The notes beneath the pieces were generated by a model, which was not told the origin of the DNA, made no database searches, and saw nothing but the letters and a program-made list of their open reading frames with translations. The translations under genes and the position numbers were made by a program. Of a stretch of DNA of 64,000 bases, positions 25,133-33,717 are shown piece after piece (position 1 is the first letter of the stretch; each line of letters opens with the position of its first letter). The stretch is from JADHUC01 sp964617665 (GTDB taxonomy: Bacteria; Planctomycetota; Planctomycetia; Pirellulales; Pirellulaceae): contig CAZUAH010000005.1 in NCBI GenBank assembly GCA_964617665.1, positions 13,500 through 77,499 on the forward strand, in the 5' to 3' direction.

Positions 25133-26377
25133 TCATATCGAATCGGTCCAATAACTAGCGCCCGGAGGTCGCTGATCTTCGTGACGCACCCGCACTTGAT
25201 CGGCGATCATTTCGTGCAGTTCACGCACGTTGCGGTCTCGAGCACCAGCAGTGGCGATGAGCGCCATCGTCTGCAAAGTCTCGGCTGACAAAGTACCAAG
25301 TTTTTGCACCACGATTCGTCGGGAGTGCTCTTCACGAAAGGCGGCGACAGTTGAGCCCCTACCGCGATGAGATGATGCAAAGCCGAGCAGTGAGTGCAAC
25401 ACGGCGAATGCCCCCTGGGGGCCTGGTTCGGGTGCTGCAAATACACATGGATGGAAAATCGCGTTCTCACCGACAGAGAAAGATGTAATCTTCGATTTGA
25501 GTGGTACGACGACATCATTGCCACCAAGGTGAAATTCGTCGCCGAAGTAAAGGAAGTTCTGATATTTTTCGTGGTTCAGCAACTCCGCCCGAAGGTACTC
25601 GATGGCGGTCGTCTTCGACAAATCGTGATTAGTAACATCGACACTCGTTCCTCCAGCGGCGGTCGCAGTGAGCCCGACACCTGCTTGCTCCAACTCATTG
25701 TTCATGAAGTGTGCAATTTTGTAGCGAATGCTGTCTTTATAGCCCAGGTTTTTCTTCGCCGCTTTCGTGTAATGCCTTTCGGAAAGGAGCGGTTTCAACG
25801 TGTATTGAACAACTTGAGGCGTTCTACGCCCTCTTACTTTGATCCCGCGCTTGTTCGGCTCCGGAGGTGTGAGGTTCGTCTCGGGGTCATAGTACTTCCC
25901 TTCGTGATTACAAAGCTCTTCGTATTTGGTTTTCGCGTCTTCGATCAGTTTCTTGAGCAATGTGTCGTGCTCCATGCCGATGCTTTGTTTACCAACGTAG
26001 TCGCCATCGATGTAGTCCGGCTGGAAGGCAATTTCGGCCTCTGGTGTCGCGAACAGCTTCTTCTCGACACGCGCCCAACCCTCGCTTTCCTGTAATTTGG
26101 CCAGGTTGCCAGAATCGAATTTGGCCAGCCCACCTCCAAGTTGAAAGAAGGCGAAAAAGTTCTGAGCGAGCGTGAGCTTCTCTTGCTCATACATTGCTTT
26201 TAGCAGCGGACGCACCAAAACGCGTATGACGTGTTTGGCCTCATTGCCGCTGCAGACCGCCACGGCGAAGTCCGCTGCCAGCAACTGGATGAGTAGCGAA
26301 ATGTCGGCAAGAATGCACGGTTCCTTCTGCCAGAACGTGCCGTCCAGATCGAATACAATTACTCCATTTCGCTTCAT
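25133..26377 (-). CDS. HAD-superfamily hydrolase (type IIB-like), 414 residues
   Basis: Start at the ATG at 26377, with GGAG 6 bases upstream; a TTG at 26389 is also in frame. HAD motif I is FDLDGTFW with nucleophile Asp10 and Asp12. Motif III is a Lys in DLSKTTAIEYLRAEL. Motif IV is YFGDEFHLGGNDVVVP, with the acidic residues that bind Mg. The SVDVTNHDLSK...GDEF--GGND arrangement resembles phosphomannomutase/sucrose-phosphatase-type HAD-IIB enzymes. The middle (about 130-230) and the C-terminal 110 residues are not recognised. Cytoplasmic. It is the only intact gene between remnants of a TIR gene (upstream) and a ROC GTPase (downstream), so it may have been inserted or brought together by deletion. 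Substrate unknown. Confidence 0.75.
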   Translation of the reverse strand: MKRNGVIVFDLDGTFWQKEPCILADISLLIQLLAADFAVAVCSGNEAKHVIRVLVRPLLKAMYEQEKLTLAQNFFAFFQLGGGLAKFDSGNLAKLQESEGWARVEKKLFATPEAEIAFQPDYIDGDYVGKQSIGMEHDTLLKKLIEDAKTKYEELCNHEGKYYDPETNLTPPEPNKRGIKVRGRRTPQVVQYTLKPLLSERHYTKAAKKNLGYKDSIRYKIAHFMNNELEQAGVGLTATAAGGTSVDVTNHDLSKTTAIEYLRAELLNHEKYQNFLYFGDEFHLGGNDVVVPLKSKITSFSVGENAIFHPCVFAAPEPGPQGAFAVLHSLLGFASSHRGRGSTVAAFREEHSRRIVVQKLGTLSAETLQTMALIATAGARDRNVRELHEMIADQVRVRHEDQRPPGASYWTDSI

Positions 26378-26389
26378 GAGTTGCTCCAA

Positions 26390-26751
26390 CTATCTTTGTT
26401 CTTGATGAATCGTAGAGCCTGAATCTGGCCGCCAGTCAATGTATGCGAATTGAGCGATGATGTCGGGTGGTTGGCAGTCCTTGATCAAACGCGGCAGAAA
26501 GCGTCGCTGGGCATTGGCGGGATGGCGGAACAGCATGGAATGGTGTTCCAGTGCGCCCCACTCCGAACGGAAGTAGTCCGGGGCATGCACATGACCATCG
26601 TCCGGGACTTCTCCAAAGCCGGCTGAATCCGGCGGCGGTCCAGCCACACCTTCAGCCCTTCCTTTCGCAGCCGCTTGTCCAAGTCCTGGGCGGTTTCGCG
26701 GTCCTCAGGACAGTAGCTCAAGTACACGTCGTAGTCGAAAGGCTCGCTCAT
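26390..26751 (-). pseudogene. Broken TIR-domain gene
   Basis: From 26751 the frame reads MSEPFDYDVYLSYCPEDRE then LRKEGLKVWLDRRRIQP, a TIR start (beta-A, alpha-A, beta-B). It then jumps straight to LEKSRTMVMCM, missing about a dozen residues that normally follow IQPGD. One frame later it continues PDYFRSEWGALEHHSMLFRHPANAQRRFLP and IIAQFAYIDWR, the rest of the TIR domain including the W-x-x-x-E stretch with the NADase Glu. So it has an internal deletion plus a frameshift. TIR domains act in NAD-cleaving defence or as signalling adaptors. The remainder of the gene is absent; the HAD gene starts 13 bases after its stop. Confidence 0.75.
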
Positions 26752-26803
26752 CTACCTTTCCTTCAATTCAAGCGATCAGCACCGATGGAACAGCATGGTC
26801 GAG

Positions 26804-27823
26804 TCAACGCGCCGGTCGATATTCGAATGTGGCGCTGACGATGCCGTGGTCGGAGGTGCCGTCTTCTTTGTGCTCTTCGGTGTTGAGATGATCGTTTCGA
26901 ATGTCCATCCCATCGAAAGCCCACAAGCGGCGCCGACTGTTGTCGTAGAACTCTTGGCTCACCAAGATGTGGTCGAGAGATTCGTGGGAGTTGTTGTGGA
27001 TATGCGTATAGTAGACATCCCGCTCGCTCCGAAACTCCTGCAATGCGCCGACCGAATAGAGATCGGTGTCGCCTCCGCCGGTTGATAGTCCAACCAAGTA
27101 GTTCGGCTGCCCCGTGACGATGTTCAATGTGTTGCTATGCTGACCGTCATTCAAATCGCCCATGACGACCACCGGCGTGTTGGTTCCCTTCATGACTTGC
27201 GTCAGGATCATGCGCAGCGCGGCAGCTTCGGCTGTGCGTCTGATTGTCGCGATCGCCGCGCCCAGTGCCTCGCTGTGCTGCGAATGGACTGCGCGGCGGT
27301 ACCAAGGCTCCCGAGAAATCGAAGTCGGCAGCTTCGATTTGAAGTGGCAGACGTAAACCTGTATTCGTTTGCCGTTCGACCGCGGCCGAATCTCGAAATT
27401 CAGGACCGGGCGCGAGAAATTGTCAATCTCCACAGAGATTCCAGAAGTTTGGGCGTCGTCGCCACCGCTGCTCAATTCGAATTCCGCAGGAAAGTCATCG
27501 ATCCACCGCGGTTGCCCAACGAGAATGCGCGAGCGAACCGCCGCCGCGCAGACAATACGCCCCCGATGCCCGGGAGGCACAAGCAGCGTGTGCGAATTGG
27601 CGAGGCCCGAATCGGCAAACACGCGATCCAGCGATCGGGCATCCCACAATTCCTGAAATCCCCAGACATCCGCGTTCAACTCGGCAACGCTGCGCGATGT
27701 CCATTCGATCTTCTTGTCGTATTCGTCCTGACTCCATCCATTGGCGTCCCGGTACATTCGTTCTCCGGGTTCGTTGAGATTGAACAGATTGCACGTCGCA
27801 AAACTAACTTTGGTCCTTGGCAT
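26804..27823 (-). CDS. Endonuclease/exonuclease/phosphatase (EEP) family protein
   Basis: 339 residues with AAGGAG 9 bases before the ATG; no signal peptide. EEP-fold motifs are in order: SFATCNLFNLNEP at the start, VWGFQELWD with catalytic Glu at about 58, VYVCHFKSK near 155, VVVMGDLNDGQHSN with the Asp/Asn pair, LDHILVSQEF, and SDHGIVSATFEY at about 324-335 with the terminal Asp-His. Members cleave phosphodiesters in nucleic acids, inositol phosphates or sphingomyelin. It lies beside TIR, ROC and HAD sequences, and upstream of a ceramidase-like gene, so both nucleic-acid and lipid substrates are possible. Confidence 0.88.
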   Translation of the reverse strand: MPRTKVSFATCNLFNLNEPGERMYRDANGWSQDEYDKKIEWTSRSVAELNADVWGFQELWDARSLDRVFADSGLANSHTLLVPPGHRGRIVCAAAVRSRILVGQPRWIDDFPAEFELSSGGDDAQTSGISVEIDNFSRPVLNFEIRPRSNGKRIQVYVCHFKSKLPTSISREPWYRRAVHSQHSEALGAAIATIRRTAEAAALRMILTQVMKGTNTPVVVMGDLNDGQHSNTLNIVTGQPNYLVGLSTGGGDTDLYSVGALQEFRSERDVYYTHIHNNSHESLDHILVSQEFYDNSRRRLWAFDGMDIRNDHLNTEEHKEDGTSDHGIVSATFEYRPAR

Positions 27824-27993
27824 GGCGTTTCACTCCTTGCGATTAAGAGTACCTTGCTTCTATCGCAGCAATGGTCGGTGCTGCCGTCGGGGGCTTGGAA
27901 TACGAAAAGGATTCAAGCATCCGTCGAGCGGAAAAACTCCGGTATGTGGAAGAACTTTCAGAAACCATCGGTCCTCCAGGGTCGAAACTGCAA

Positions 27994-28040
27994 GTAGCAC
28001 GGGGCCCCGGCCCGTGCCTTTGCGCGGCCGAGGCGGCTAC
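27994..28040. repeat. GTAG-hairpin plus mirrored CTAC end (REP-like), followed by further palindromic sequence
   Basis: GTAG at 27994-27997 leads into a 7-base stem GCACGGG (27997-28003)/CCCGTGC (28011-28017). A weaker GCCG/CGGC hairpin ends in CTAC at 28037-28040. Downstream to about 28100 there are more short mirrored pieces (GCCAGACTACTGGC, ATGGC...GGCCAT). It lies in the 303-base gap between the EEP and ceramidase-like genes; nothing else is seen in that gap. Confidence 0.5.
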
Positions 28041-28126
28041 GCTACTGCCAGACTCAAAGTGGCCAGACTACTGGCACCCAATGGCACTATGGCCATCTGG
28101 CGTTGGGATTGGAATCAGACGCAGGG

Positions 28127-29581
28127 TCATTCGTCCTTCGCCAATTCCCCCAGCATTTCGAGCAGGTTATCGGTGATGATCACCGAGGCGTCTTTCTGCA
28201 CGCGGCATGTGCCGAGCCAAGTCTCGTAGCCGCCCAACTCGTGCTGCTCGGGCGTGGGGAGGTAGCCGTTGTAGCCGTTCGTCACGCCCAGGACGATGGT
28301 GCGGGGAAAGGGGCTACGTTTCTTCAAGTCGAGGCCGATTTCGACCAGCGTTTCGAAGGGAATGGCGCAGACAGCGAAGTCACCGATGCGCAATGCTTGC
28401 AAGGGGATACTGAGAGTTTCGGGACCTTCGGCGAGCGATAGCGTGCGCCGGGCATAGGGCTCGGCCAGACGCGGCAGCTTGGCTCGTTCGGATTCGTCTT
28501 TCATGGCCAGGATGGTCTTGGCACGCTCGACCTGCTCTGCGGTCGGGCGGCGCATTTTCAGGATGATTCCACGCTGGACCATGCCAAGACGCGCGTCCTG
28601 TTGGTATGCGTCGATCTCCTTCCAGGCGAACCAGGCGGCGTCGGCTGTCTTTCGGGCAACGATGCGGATTTGCTCGAAGGGCTCGCGCGGCGGTCTGGTG
28701 ATGAGGAACGGGATGTTGTTGATGTCGCCCGATGCACCGTTGGACATCATGGCGACGAAGTCATCTCCGGCACGTAGCCGGAACGGCATGAGCCGCGCGA
28801 ACTCGCCGAAGTAGTCGGCCGATATCTGGCCCCTCGGCACGCCGCCGACGTAGTGCAGCGCATAGTTGGCAAACAGCGCCAGCGGTTTGCGAGTTTTCGC
28901 GTCCCGGACGGAGAGAATCGTCACGTCCGGGTCGATAGGACCGGCTGGACGGTCGAGAACATCGGGGCTGGTGCCTGGATTCATCTTCACGCGATCCATC
29001 TCCCCGAAGGGATTCAGCGGCATCTTGCCGGGCTTGAGATACCAGCGGCGATTGCGCACTTCATCCGGTAGCGGGTGCACGGCATGCCCAACGGCGGCCC
29101 GGCGAAGTGCTTTGTGAGCGAGGAAGATGGATTCGGCGATCCCCTCGATCAACAATTTCCGGTAGGCCACAGCGGCCGGTTGGCCTGACTTGACGTTCGA
29201 GGACGGCGCACTGTGCGTGTGAGTCGACGCAACGAGGATCTTCTCCGGTGGAATGCCGCAACGTTCCGTGGCGATTTCCCTTGCCTCATCAGCGGCTTCG
29301 CTAGCCACGCCCAGATTGTCCACGACGACCATGGCGATCGTCGTCGTGCCGTCGTCCAGCACCAGAGCGCGAGCGTGCAGCGGATCGTGCGCCGTTTCCG
29401 ACGGATTCCCACTGAAGCCGCCCGGCAAGTTCATCGAGAATTCCTTGGGCGTAATGTCGACAACCGCCGCCCCGGCGCGGAGTGATGGTGCATCCCCAGC
29501 CGAAGCCGTGATCGTGACTGCAACGAGCCCAATCGCGCAGACCGATGTTCGAATCGAAGTGGAAATGTGGATCGATTTCAT
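28127..29581 (-). CDS. Secreted neutral/alkaline ceramidase-like hydrolase
   Basis: 484 residues; GGAG lies 11 bases before the ATG. Signal peptide to about 28. The domain matches the neutral/alkaline non-lysosomal ceramidase N-terminal region: LRAGAAVVDITPKEF, PLHARALVLDDGTTTIAMVVVDNLG, ILVASTHTHSAPSS (His residues that would bind zinc), FANYALHYVGG and MMSNGASGDINN (Ser in a GASGD motif), plus a late VLGVTNGYNGYLPT with the conserved Tyr. Family enzymes hydrolyse the amide of ceramide, but planctomycete paralogues are numerous and likely have other N-acyl or glycan substrates. Next to the sulfatase gene (36-base gap), same strand. Confidence 0.88.
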   Translation of the reverse strand: MKSIHISTSIRTSVCAIGLVAVTITASAGDAPSLRAGAAVVDITPKEFSMNLPGGFSGNPSETAHDPLHARALVLDDGTTTIAMVVVDNLGVASEAADEAREIATERCGIPPEKILVASTHTHSAPSSNVKSGQPAAVAYRKLLIEGIAESIFLAHKALRRAAVGHAVHPLPDEVRNRRWYLKPGKMPLNPFGEMDRVKMNPGTSPDVLDRPAGPIDPDVTILSVRDAKTRKPLALFANYALHYVGGVPRGQISADYFGEFARLMPFRLRAGDDFVAMMSNGASGDINNIPFLITRPPREPFEQIRIVARKTADAAWFAWKEIDAYQQDARLGMVQRGIILKMRRPTAEQVERAKTILAMKDESERAKLPRLAEPYARRTLSLAEGPETLSIPLQALRIGDFAVCAIPFETLVEIGLDLKKRSPFPRTIVLGVTNGYNGYLPTPEQHELGGYETWLGTCRVQKDASVIITDNLLEMLGELAKDE

Positions 29582-29617
29582 GATGTTTGATTCTCCTGTC
29601 TTGCTCGAACGGCCAGT

Positions 29618-30994
29618 TCAAAATGTCTCTTTCCAACGGGCGAATGTGGCCTCCAGGTCGGTGACTCGTTCGGGGTGATCGTTGGCCAGATTCTGCGATT
29701 CGCCCAGATCCGTTGCTAAGTTGAACAACTGCCACGGCTGGTTCGGTTTCTCGCGGACGATCTTCCAATCGCCTTTGCGTAGTGCTGCGTGATTTCGATA
29801 AATGAAGAAGAACGACTCGTGCGGCGACTTGGTACCGTCGGTCAGGATCGGAAGCGGATTCTCGCCGTCATACGCGCGATCATCCGGAACACGAGCGCCG
29901 GCCAGTTCGCTGCAGGCAATCAAGATATCAGGCGACCAAAACGGCTCGGAAATGATCGAACCGGCCTTGATCTTTCCCGGCCAGCGTGCCATGGCGGCGA
30001 CGCGAAGTCCGCCCTCCCAGCAGGTGACGCCGCCGTGACGGAGGGGCTCGTTGGAACCGATGTCGATGTAGTTACGCCCGAGTTTGAAGCCGCCATTGTC
30101 CGAGTAGAAGAACAGGAACGTATTGTCCGCCACGCCGGCTGCATCGAGCGCGTCGAGCACTCGCCCGATCGCCTCGTCCAGCGCGGTGATGACCGCACAG
30201 TAACGCTTGTGCGAATCGGTTTCGTCAGGCGAGATTCCGTAGGCGGCAAATGCGCGATCCGGGGCCTGCCATCTGACCGATTGACCGGGTCTCTTGTTCT
30301 TTGCGGCCGGAAAATGCGGAGCGTTGAACGGCAGGTAGCAGAACCACGGCTGCCCAGTTCTTGATTTGGATTTTCGCTGAATGAAACCAATGGCAGCATC
30401 GGCAAACAGATCGGTCGAATACTCACCGTCGGCCTGCAGCTCTTCGGTGCCTTTGTACAGGTCGTGTTTTCCGCCATAGATGTGGTGGTAGTAGTCCATG
30501 TTTCCCGATGCATGACCGATAAACTCATCGAAGCCTCGCTCGGTTGGTCGCGATCCTTCGGCGAATCCGATGTTCCATTTGCCGAAACATCCGGTTGCGT
30601 AAGGCGTCGGTGCGTTCTTCAGAATCTGCGGGATGAGGATTTCTTCGTGATTCAGCCCGACGCCGTAATTGCCCTTAACCCCCGGCAACTGATAGTCCAG
30701 GCCGTGACGCTGTGCAATTCGGCCAGTCAACAGACAGGCCCGCGATACAGTGCAGGTTGGCGAGGCCGTGTAGAAACTCGTCAGTTTCGCGCCCTGTGAT
30801 GCCAGCCGATCGAGACTTGGCGTCTTGATCGGCGAGTTGGGGTTGTAACACGGCAGATCGCCATAGCCGAGATTGTCGGCGGTAATGATCAGGATATTGG
30901 GCCGCTTGGCAGGTTCTTTGCCGACGGCTTCGTTGTGAAACAGAAGAAGACACGCCAGACCGACGATACATACAGTTTCCCAACACAGACGCAT
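29618..30994 (-). CDS. Arylsulfatase-type sulfatase with altered formylglycine motif
   Basis: 458 residues, AGGAG before the ATG, signal peptide to about 25. Alkaline-phosphatase-fold sulfatase: PNILIITADNLGYGD gives the metal-binding Asp/Asn. C81-T-V-S-R85-ACLLTGR is the sulfatase signature, GKWNIG holds the active-site Lys, and FFYSDNGG the distal metal site. The usual C-x-P-S-R has Val instead of Pro at 83 (codon GTA), which is expected to impair recognition by the formylglycine-generating enzyme. Family members remove sulfate esters from polysaccharides or lipids. No dedicated maturase gene is in the window. Activity is therefore uncertain; the fold call is firm. Confidence 0.93.
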   Translation of the reverse strand: MRLCWETVCIVGLACLLLFHNEAVGKEPAKRPNILIITADNLGYGDLPCYNPNSPIKTPSLDRLASQGAKLTSFYTASPTCTVSRACLLTGRIAQRHGLDYQLPGVKGNYGVGLNHEEILIPQILKNAPTPYATGCFGKWNIGFAEGSRPTERGFDEFIGHASGNMDYYHHIYGGKHDLYKGTEELQADGEYSTDLFADAAIGFIQRKSKSRTGQPWFCYLPFNAPHFPAAKNKRPGQSVRWQAPDRAFAAYGISPDETDSHKRYCAVITALDEAIGRVLDALDAAGVADNTFLFFYSDNGGFKLGRNYIDIGSNEPLRHGGVTCWEGGLRVAAMARWPGKIKAGSIISEPFWSPDILIACSELAGARVPDDRAYDGENPLPILTDGTKSPHESFFFIYRNHAALRKGDWKIVREKPNQPWQLFNLATDLGESQNLANDHPERVTDLEATFARWKETF

Positions 30995-31020
30995 GATGCT
31001 TCTCCTGAAGTGTCAGTTCA

Positions 31021-32481
31021 CTACTTCGCGACCAGCCGCACTTTCTCGGTTTCGTACAGCACTTCGCCATATTCGTCGACGAATGTGAAACGGGCGCTGC
31101 CCTTCGTCGGATCATCACCTGGGCCGACAGTGATACGCAGGAATCCGCCAGACTTCTCTGATTGAGTGTAGAGCTGCTCGACTTCCGCGTTCGGGTCCGT
31201 GGACTTCGGGTCGCCGGGTTTGCGGCCGAGCCTTGAGTTTTCGTCCACCAAAGCACCGCAGGAAAACTCTTCGATACCGAGCGGGTCCTTCGAGTGATAC
31301 TGCCAGTGGCGGTCGCCGCAGACTGTGTAGAAGCCCTGTTGATGCAGGTCGTGCTCGACGACCCATTTGAAGAACTCGCGCCCTTCGTGGCGGAAGCCTT
31401 TGTGGTTGGTGTGATTGTCGATCTTGTAGCCGTCATCTGGACCGACCATCGGCGTGGCCGAGATCAGCAGTCTGAAAGTCGCATCGCTTTCCAGCAGCGT
31501 CGATTTCAACCACGCGATCTGTTCGGCCCCCCATAACGTCTTATTGGGGCCGTCGTCCATGCGATTGGGGCTGCGGTAGTCCCGTCCCTCGACGAACCAG
31601 ATCTGCAGATCGCGGTTGACTCGAAACGTACGGTAGGTCTTGGCATCCGGATCCGTAGGGTCGACGACCGGAACCTGCTCGCGGAACGTGGCGATTCCCA
31701 GTTCGCTCGACGGTTCACGATCGCCCGCTCGGTCACAATCGTTGTATCGGTGATCGTGGTCGTCCTTTTCCCAGTAAGTCGGAACGTTTCGGTACAGTTC
31801 CACGTATCGCGACTGGACGAGTTGTTCGTGCCATTTCCGCCGCAGGTCAGGCAGCTTCGTCGCTCGGAAGACCCGGCCGTCGTAGTACACGTTGTCGCCA
31901 GTGCCAACGAAGAAATCGAGATCCATTTCGATCATCGTCTGCAGCGCCGGATAGCCAGCCGCGCGGTCCGGCCGAGGGCCCTTTTCGGGGCGCTTCGCCC
32001 CGTGGAACGCACTGTAGTTCATGCCCGTCACAACGACAAAACTGACGGCATCTATTCCGGTCGGCCCCTGCAACGTGCGAAAACTGCATGTCGCTCCCGT
32101 CTGTGTGTTTTCTCGATCCACGCCGTACAGCACGCGATAGTAGTAGCGTGTACCCGGCTTCAGATCGCGGAGGGCTGCTTTGACGATGTAGTCAGACTCG
32201 GGACGTGCAGAGTCCCAGGGGGTCAACTGAGACGGTTCAAATTCCTTGTTATCGGCATATTCGAATCGCACCACGCCTGCCGCACCGGCCACATCGCCGT
32301 CCACGTTGCGATCGACGGACGTCAGACGCGTCTGAACGATGGCAGAGGTGGCCGAGACCTCGCCGGTCATCTCGCCTTGTGCCCGAAAGATGTCGTCAGC
32401 CGAAGCTGGCGTGCACAATAGGCCGCAAAACAGAGCCAGCGTGCCAAGTGTCAGTCCGTGTTGAATGTTGTGTTCGTACAT
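31021..32481 (-). CDS. PhoD-like alkaline phosphatase/phosphodiesterase
   Basis: 486 residues from the ATG at 32481, which has GGAG 7 bases upstream; an in-frame ATG at 32502 lacks one. Signal peptide to about 29. A fibronectin-like N-terminal domain at about 35-145 (EVSATSAIVQTRLT, LRDLKPGTRYYYRVLYG) leads into a PhoD metallophosphatase core: GTGDNVYYDGR, WEKDDHDHRYNDCD, GAEQIAWLKSTLLESDATFRLLISATPM and TVCGDRHWQYHS. The Asp, Asn and His residues fit the Ca/Fe site of PhoD. Exported. It sits between a sulfatase and a lactonase gene, consistent with removing phosphate groups from organic esters. Confidence 0.92.
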   Translation of the reverse strand: MYEHNIQHGLTLGTLALFCGLLCTPASADDIFRAQGEMTGEVSATSAIVQTRLTSVDRNVDGDVAGAAGVVRFEYADNKEFEPSQLTPWDSARPESDYIVKAALRDLKPGTRYYYRVLYGVDRENTQTGATCSFRTLQGPTGIDAVSFVVVTGMNYSAFHGAKRPEKGPRPDRAAGYPALQTMIEMDLDFFVGTGDNVYYDGRVFRATKLPDLRRKWHEQLVQSRYVELYRNVPTYWEKDDHDHRYNDCDRAGDREPSSELGIATFREQVPVVDPTDPDAKTYRTFRVNRDLQIWFVEGRDYRSPNRMDDGPNKTLWGAEQIAWLKSTLLESDATFRLLISATPMVGPDDGYKIDNHTNHKGFRHEGREFFKWVVEHDLHQQGFYTVCGDRHWQYHSKDPLGIEEFSCGALVDENSRLGRKPGDPKSTDPNAEVEQLYTQSEKSGGFLRITVGPGDDPTKGSARFTFVDEYGEVLYETEKVRLVAK

Positions 32482-32523
32482 GAGGAATCTCCAGGGGTAC
32501 ACTTCTAACTCGATAACGACTCG

Positions 32524-33669
32524 TTATGGCAGCAGCATGATGCAGGTGGGCTTCGGCATGGATACCGGTTCACCAACCGATTTCAGGCCGCCGGTTTCGG
32601 GATCAATCCGAAACACCACGACGTTGTTCTCGGGCATATTCGCACACAAAAGCAACTCGCCGCAGGGTGAAATCGCTAGGTTCTGCGGCCCTTTGCCAAG
32701 GCTCGGTTCAATTCCGATCATCGTCAGGCGGCCGTCAGCGCCGATTGAGTACGCTGCAAGGCTGTCGTGCCCTCGATTCGTGCCGTAAAGGTATTTGCCG
32801 TTCGGCGTGATCTTCACATCGGCGCAGTAGCTTGTGTCGTCAAAGCCATCGGGCAGTGTCGAGGTCGTCTGCCGGCGGATCAGCATTCCTGATTCGGCAG
32901 CGTAGTCGAACAACGTAACCGAGTTCTTGAGTTCGTTGATGACGTACAGGTGTTTGCCGTTGGGGTGGAACGTCAAATGCCGAGGTCCGGCACCGGGAGG
33001 CGTTTTCACGAAAGGCTGCTGGTTCGGTGAGAGCTTCGCTGTGGCTGCATCCAGCTGATAGCACAGCACCTGGTCGATACCCAAATCGGCCGCGCAGGCA
33101 AAACGGTTGTCGGGACTGACGACGATGCAGTGGGAGTATGGTCCGTCCTGCCGTTTCGGATCGACGCTTGATCCGGCATGCTGGATGAACGACGATGCTT
33201 CGCCCAACGAACCATCTTCCTGTACCGGCAGTGACGCCACGCTGCCGGTGAAGTAGTTCGCAACGAGCACCGTCTTGCCGGTTGCGTCAACGTCCAGATA
33301 GCAACTCCCGGCACCACGAGCGGACTGCCGGTTCAGCAACTTCAGCCGACCGGTGCGGCCTTCGATTTCGTACGCAGCAACCTGTCCGTGATCCTCTTCG
33401 CCGAACTTCTCTGCGTGAATCGAATAAAGGAATTTCCCATCCGGCGACACGGCCATGAAGAAAGGATTCTCAGCGTCGGTCGTCCGATGGATCAGTTTCA
33501 ACCGGCCGGTCTTCGTCTCCAACTGGTAAGCGTGAATGGCGCCGTCATCTCCGGCAGTGAAGGCCGAGATGAAAACCAGCGGTTCGTCAGCGTTCGTGCT
33601 TTGAATTGCGTTACTGAACATCGCACCAACCACGGTTGGCAACAGACACGGAAGAAGTCTCTTGGTCAT
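32524..33669 (-). CDS. Lactonase family protein (6-phosphogluconolactonase-type seven-bladed propeller)
   Basis: 381 residues, signal peptide to about 27. YVTN/lactonase-type propeller with repeated SPDGKFLY blades: AVSPDGKFLYSIHAEKF, DVDATGKTVLVANY, VSPDNRFACAADLG, TFHPNGKHLYVINELKNS, ITPNGKYLYGTNRGHDS, ISPCGELLLCANM. The DGPYSHCIVVSPDN and GAGPRHLTFHPNGKH pieces match the Pgl (YbhE) family. The signal peptide argues for a periplasmic lactonase acting on oxidised sugars rather than the pentose-phosphate enzyme. It could take lactones made by the sugar dehydrogenases of this block; that is inference. Confidence 0.9.
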   Translation of the reverse strand: MTKRLLPCLLPTVVGAMFSNAIQSTNADEPLVFISAFTAGDDGAIHAYQLETKTGRLKLIHRTTDAENPFFMAVSPDGKFLYSIHAEKFGEEDHGQVAAYEIEGRTGRLKLLNRQSARGAGSCYLDVDATGKTVLVANYFTGSVASLPVQEDGSLGEASSFIQHAGSSVDPKRQDGPYSHCIVVSPDNRFACAADLGIDQVLCYQLDAATAKLSPNQQPFVKTPPGAGPRHLTFHPNGKHLYVINELKNSVTLFDYAAESGMLIRRQTTSTLPDGFDDTSYCADVKITPNGKYLYGTNRGHDSLAAYSIGADGRLTMIGIEPSLGKGPQNLAISPCGELLLCANMPENNVVVFRIDPETGGLKSVGEPVSMPKPTCIMLLP

Positions 33670-33717
33670 GAGTTGTTACCCTCAAAGATTGTGAAAGTCT
33701 TGATATAGCCATGGGAT

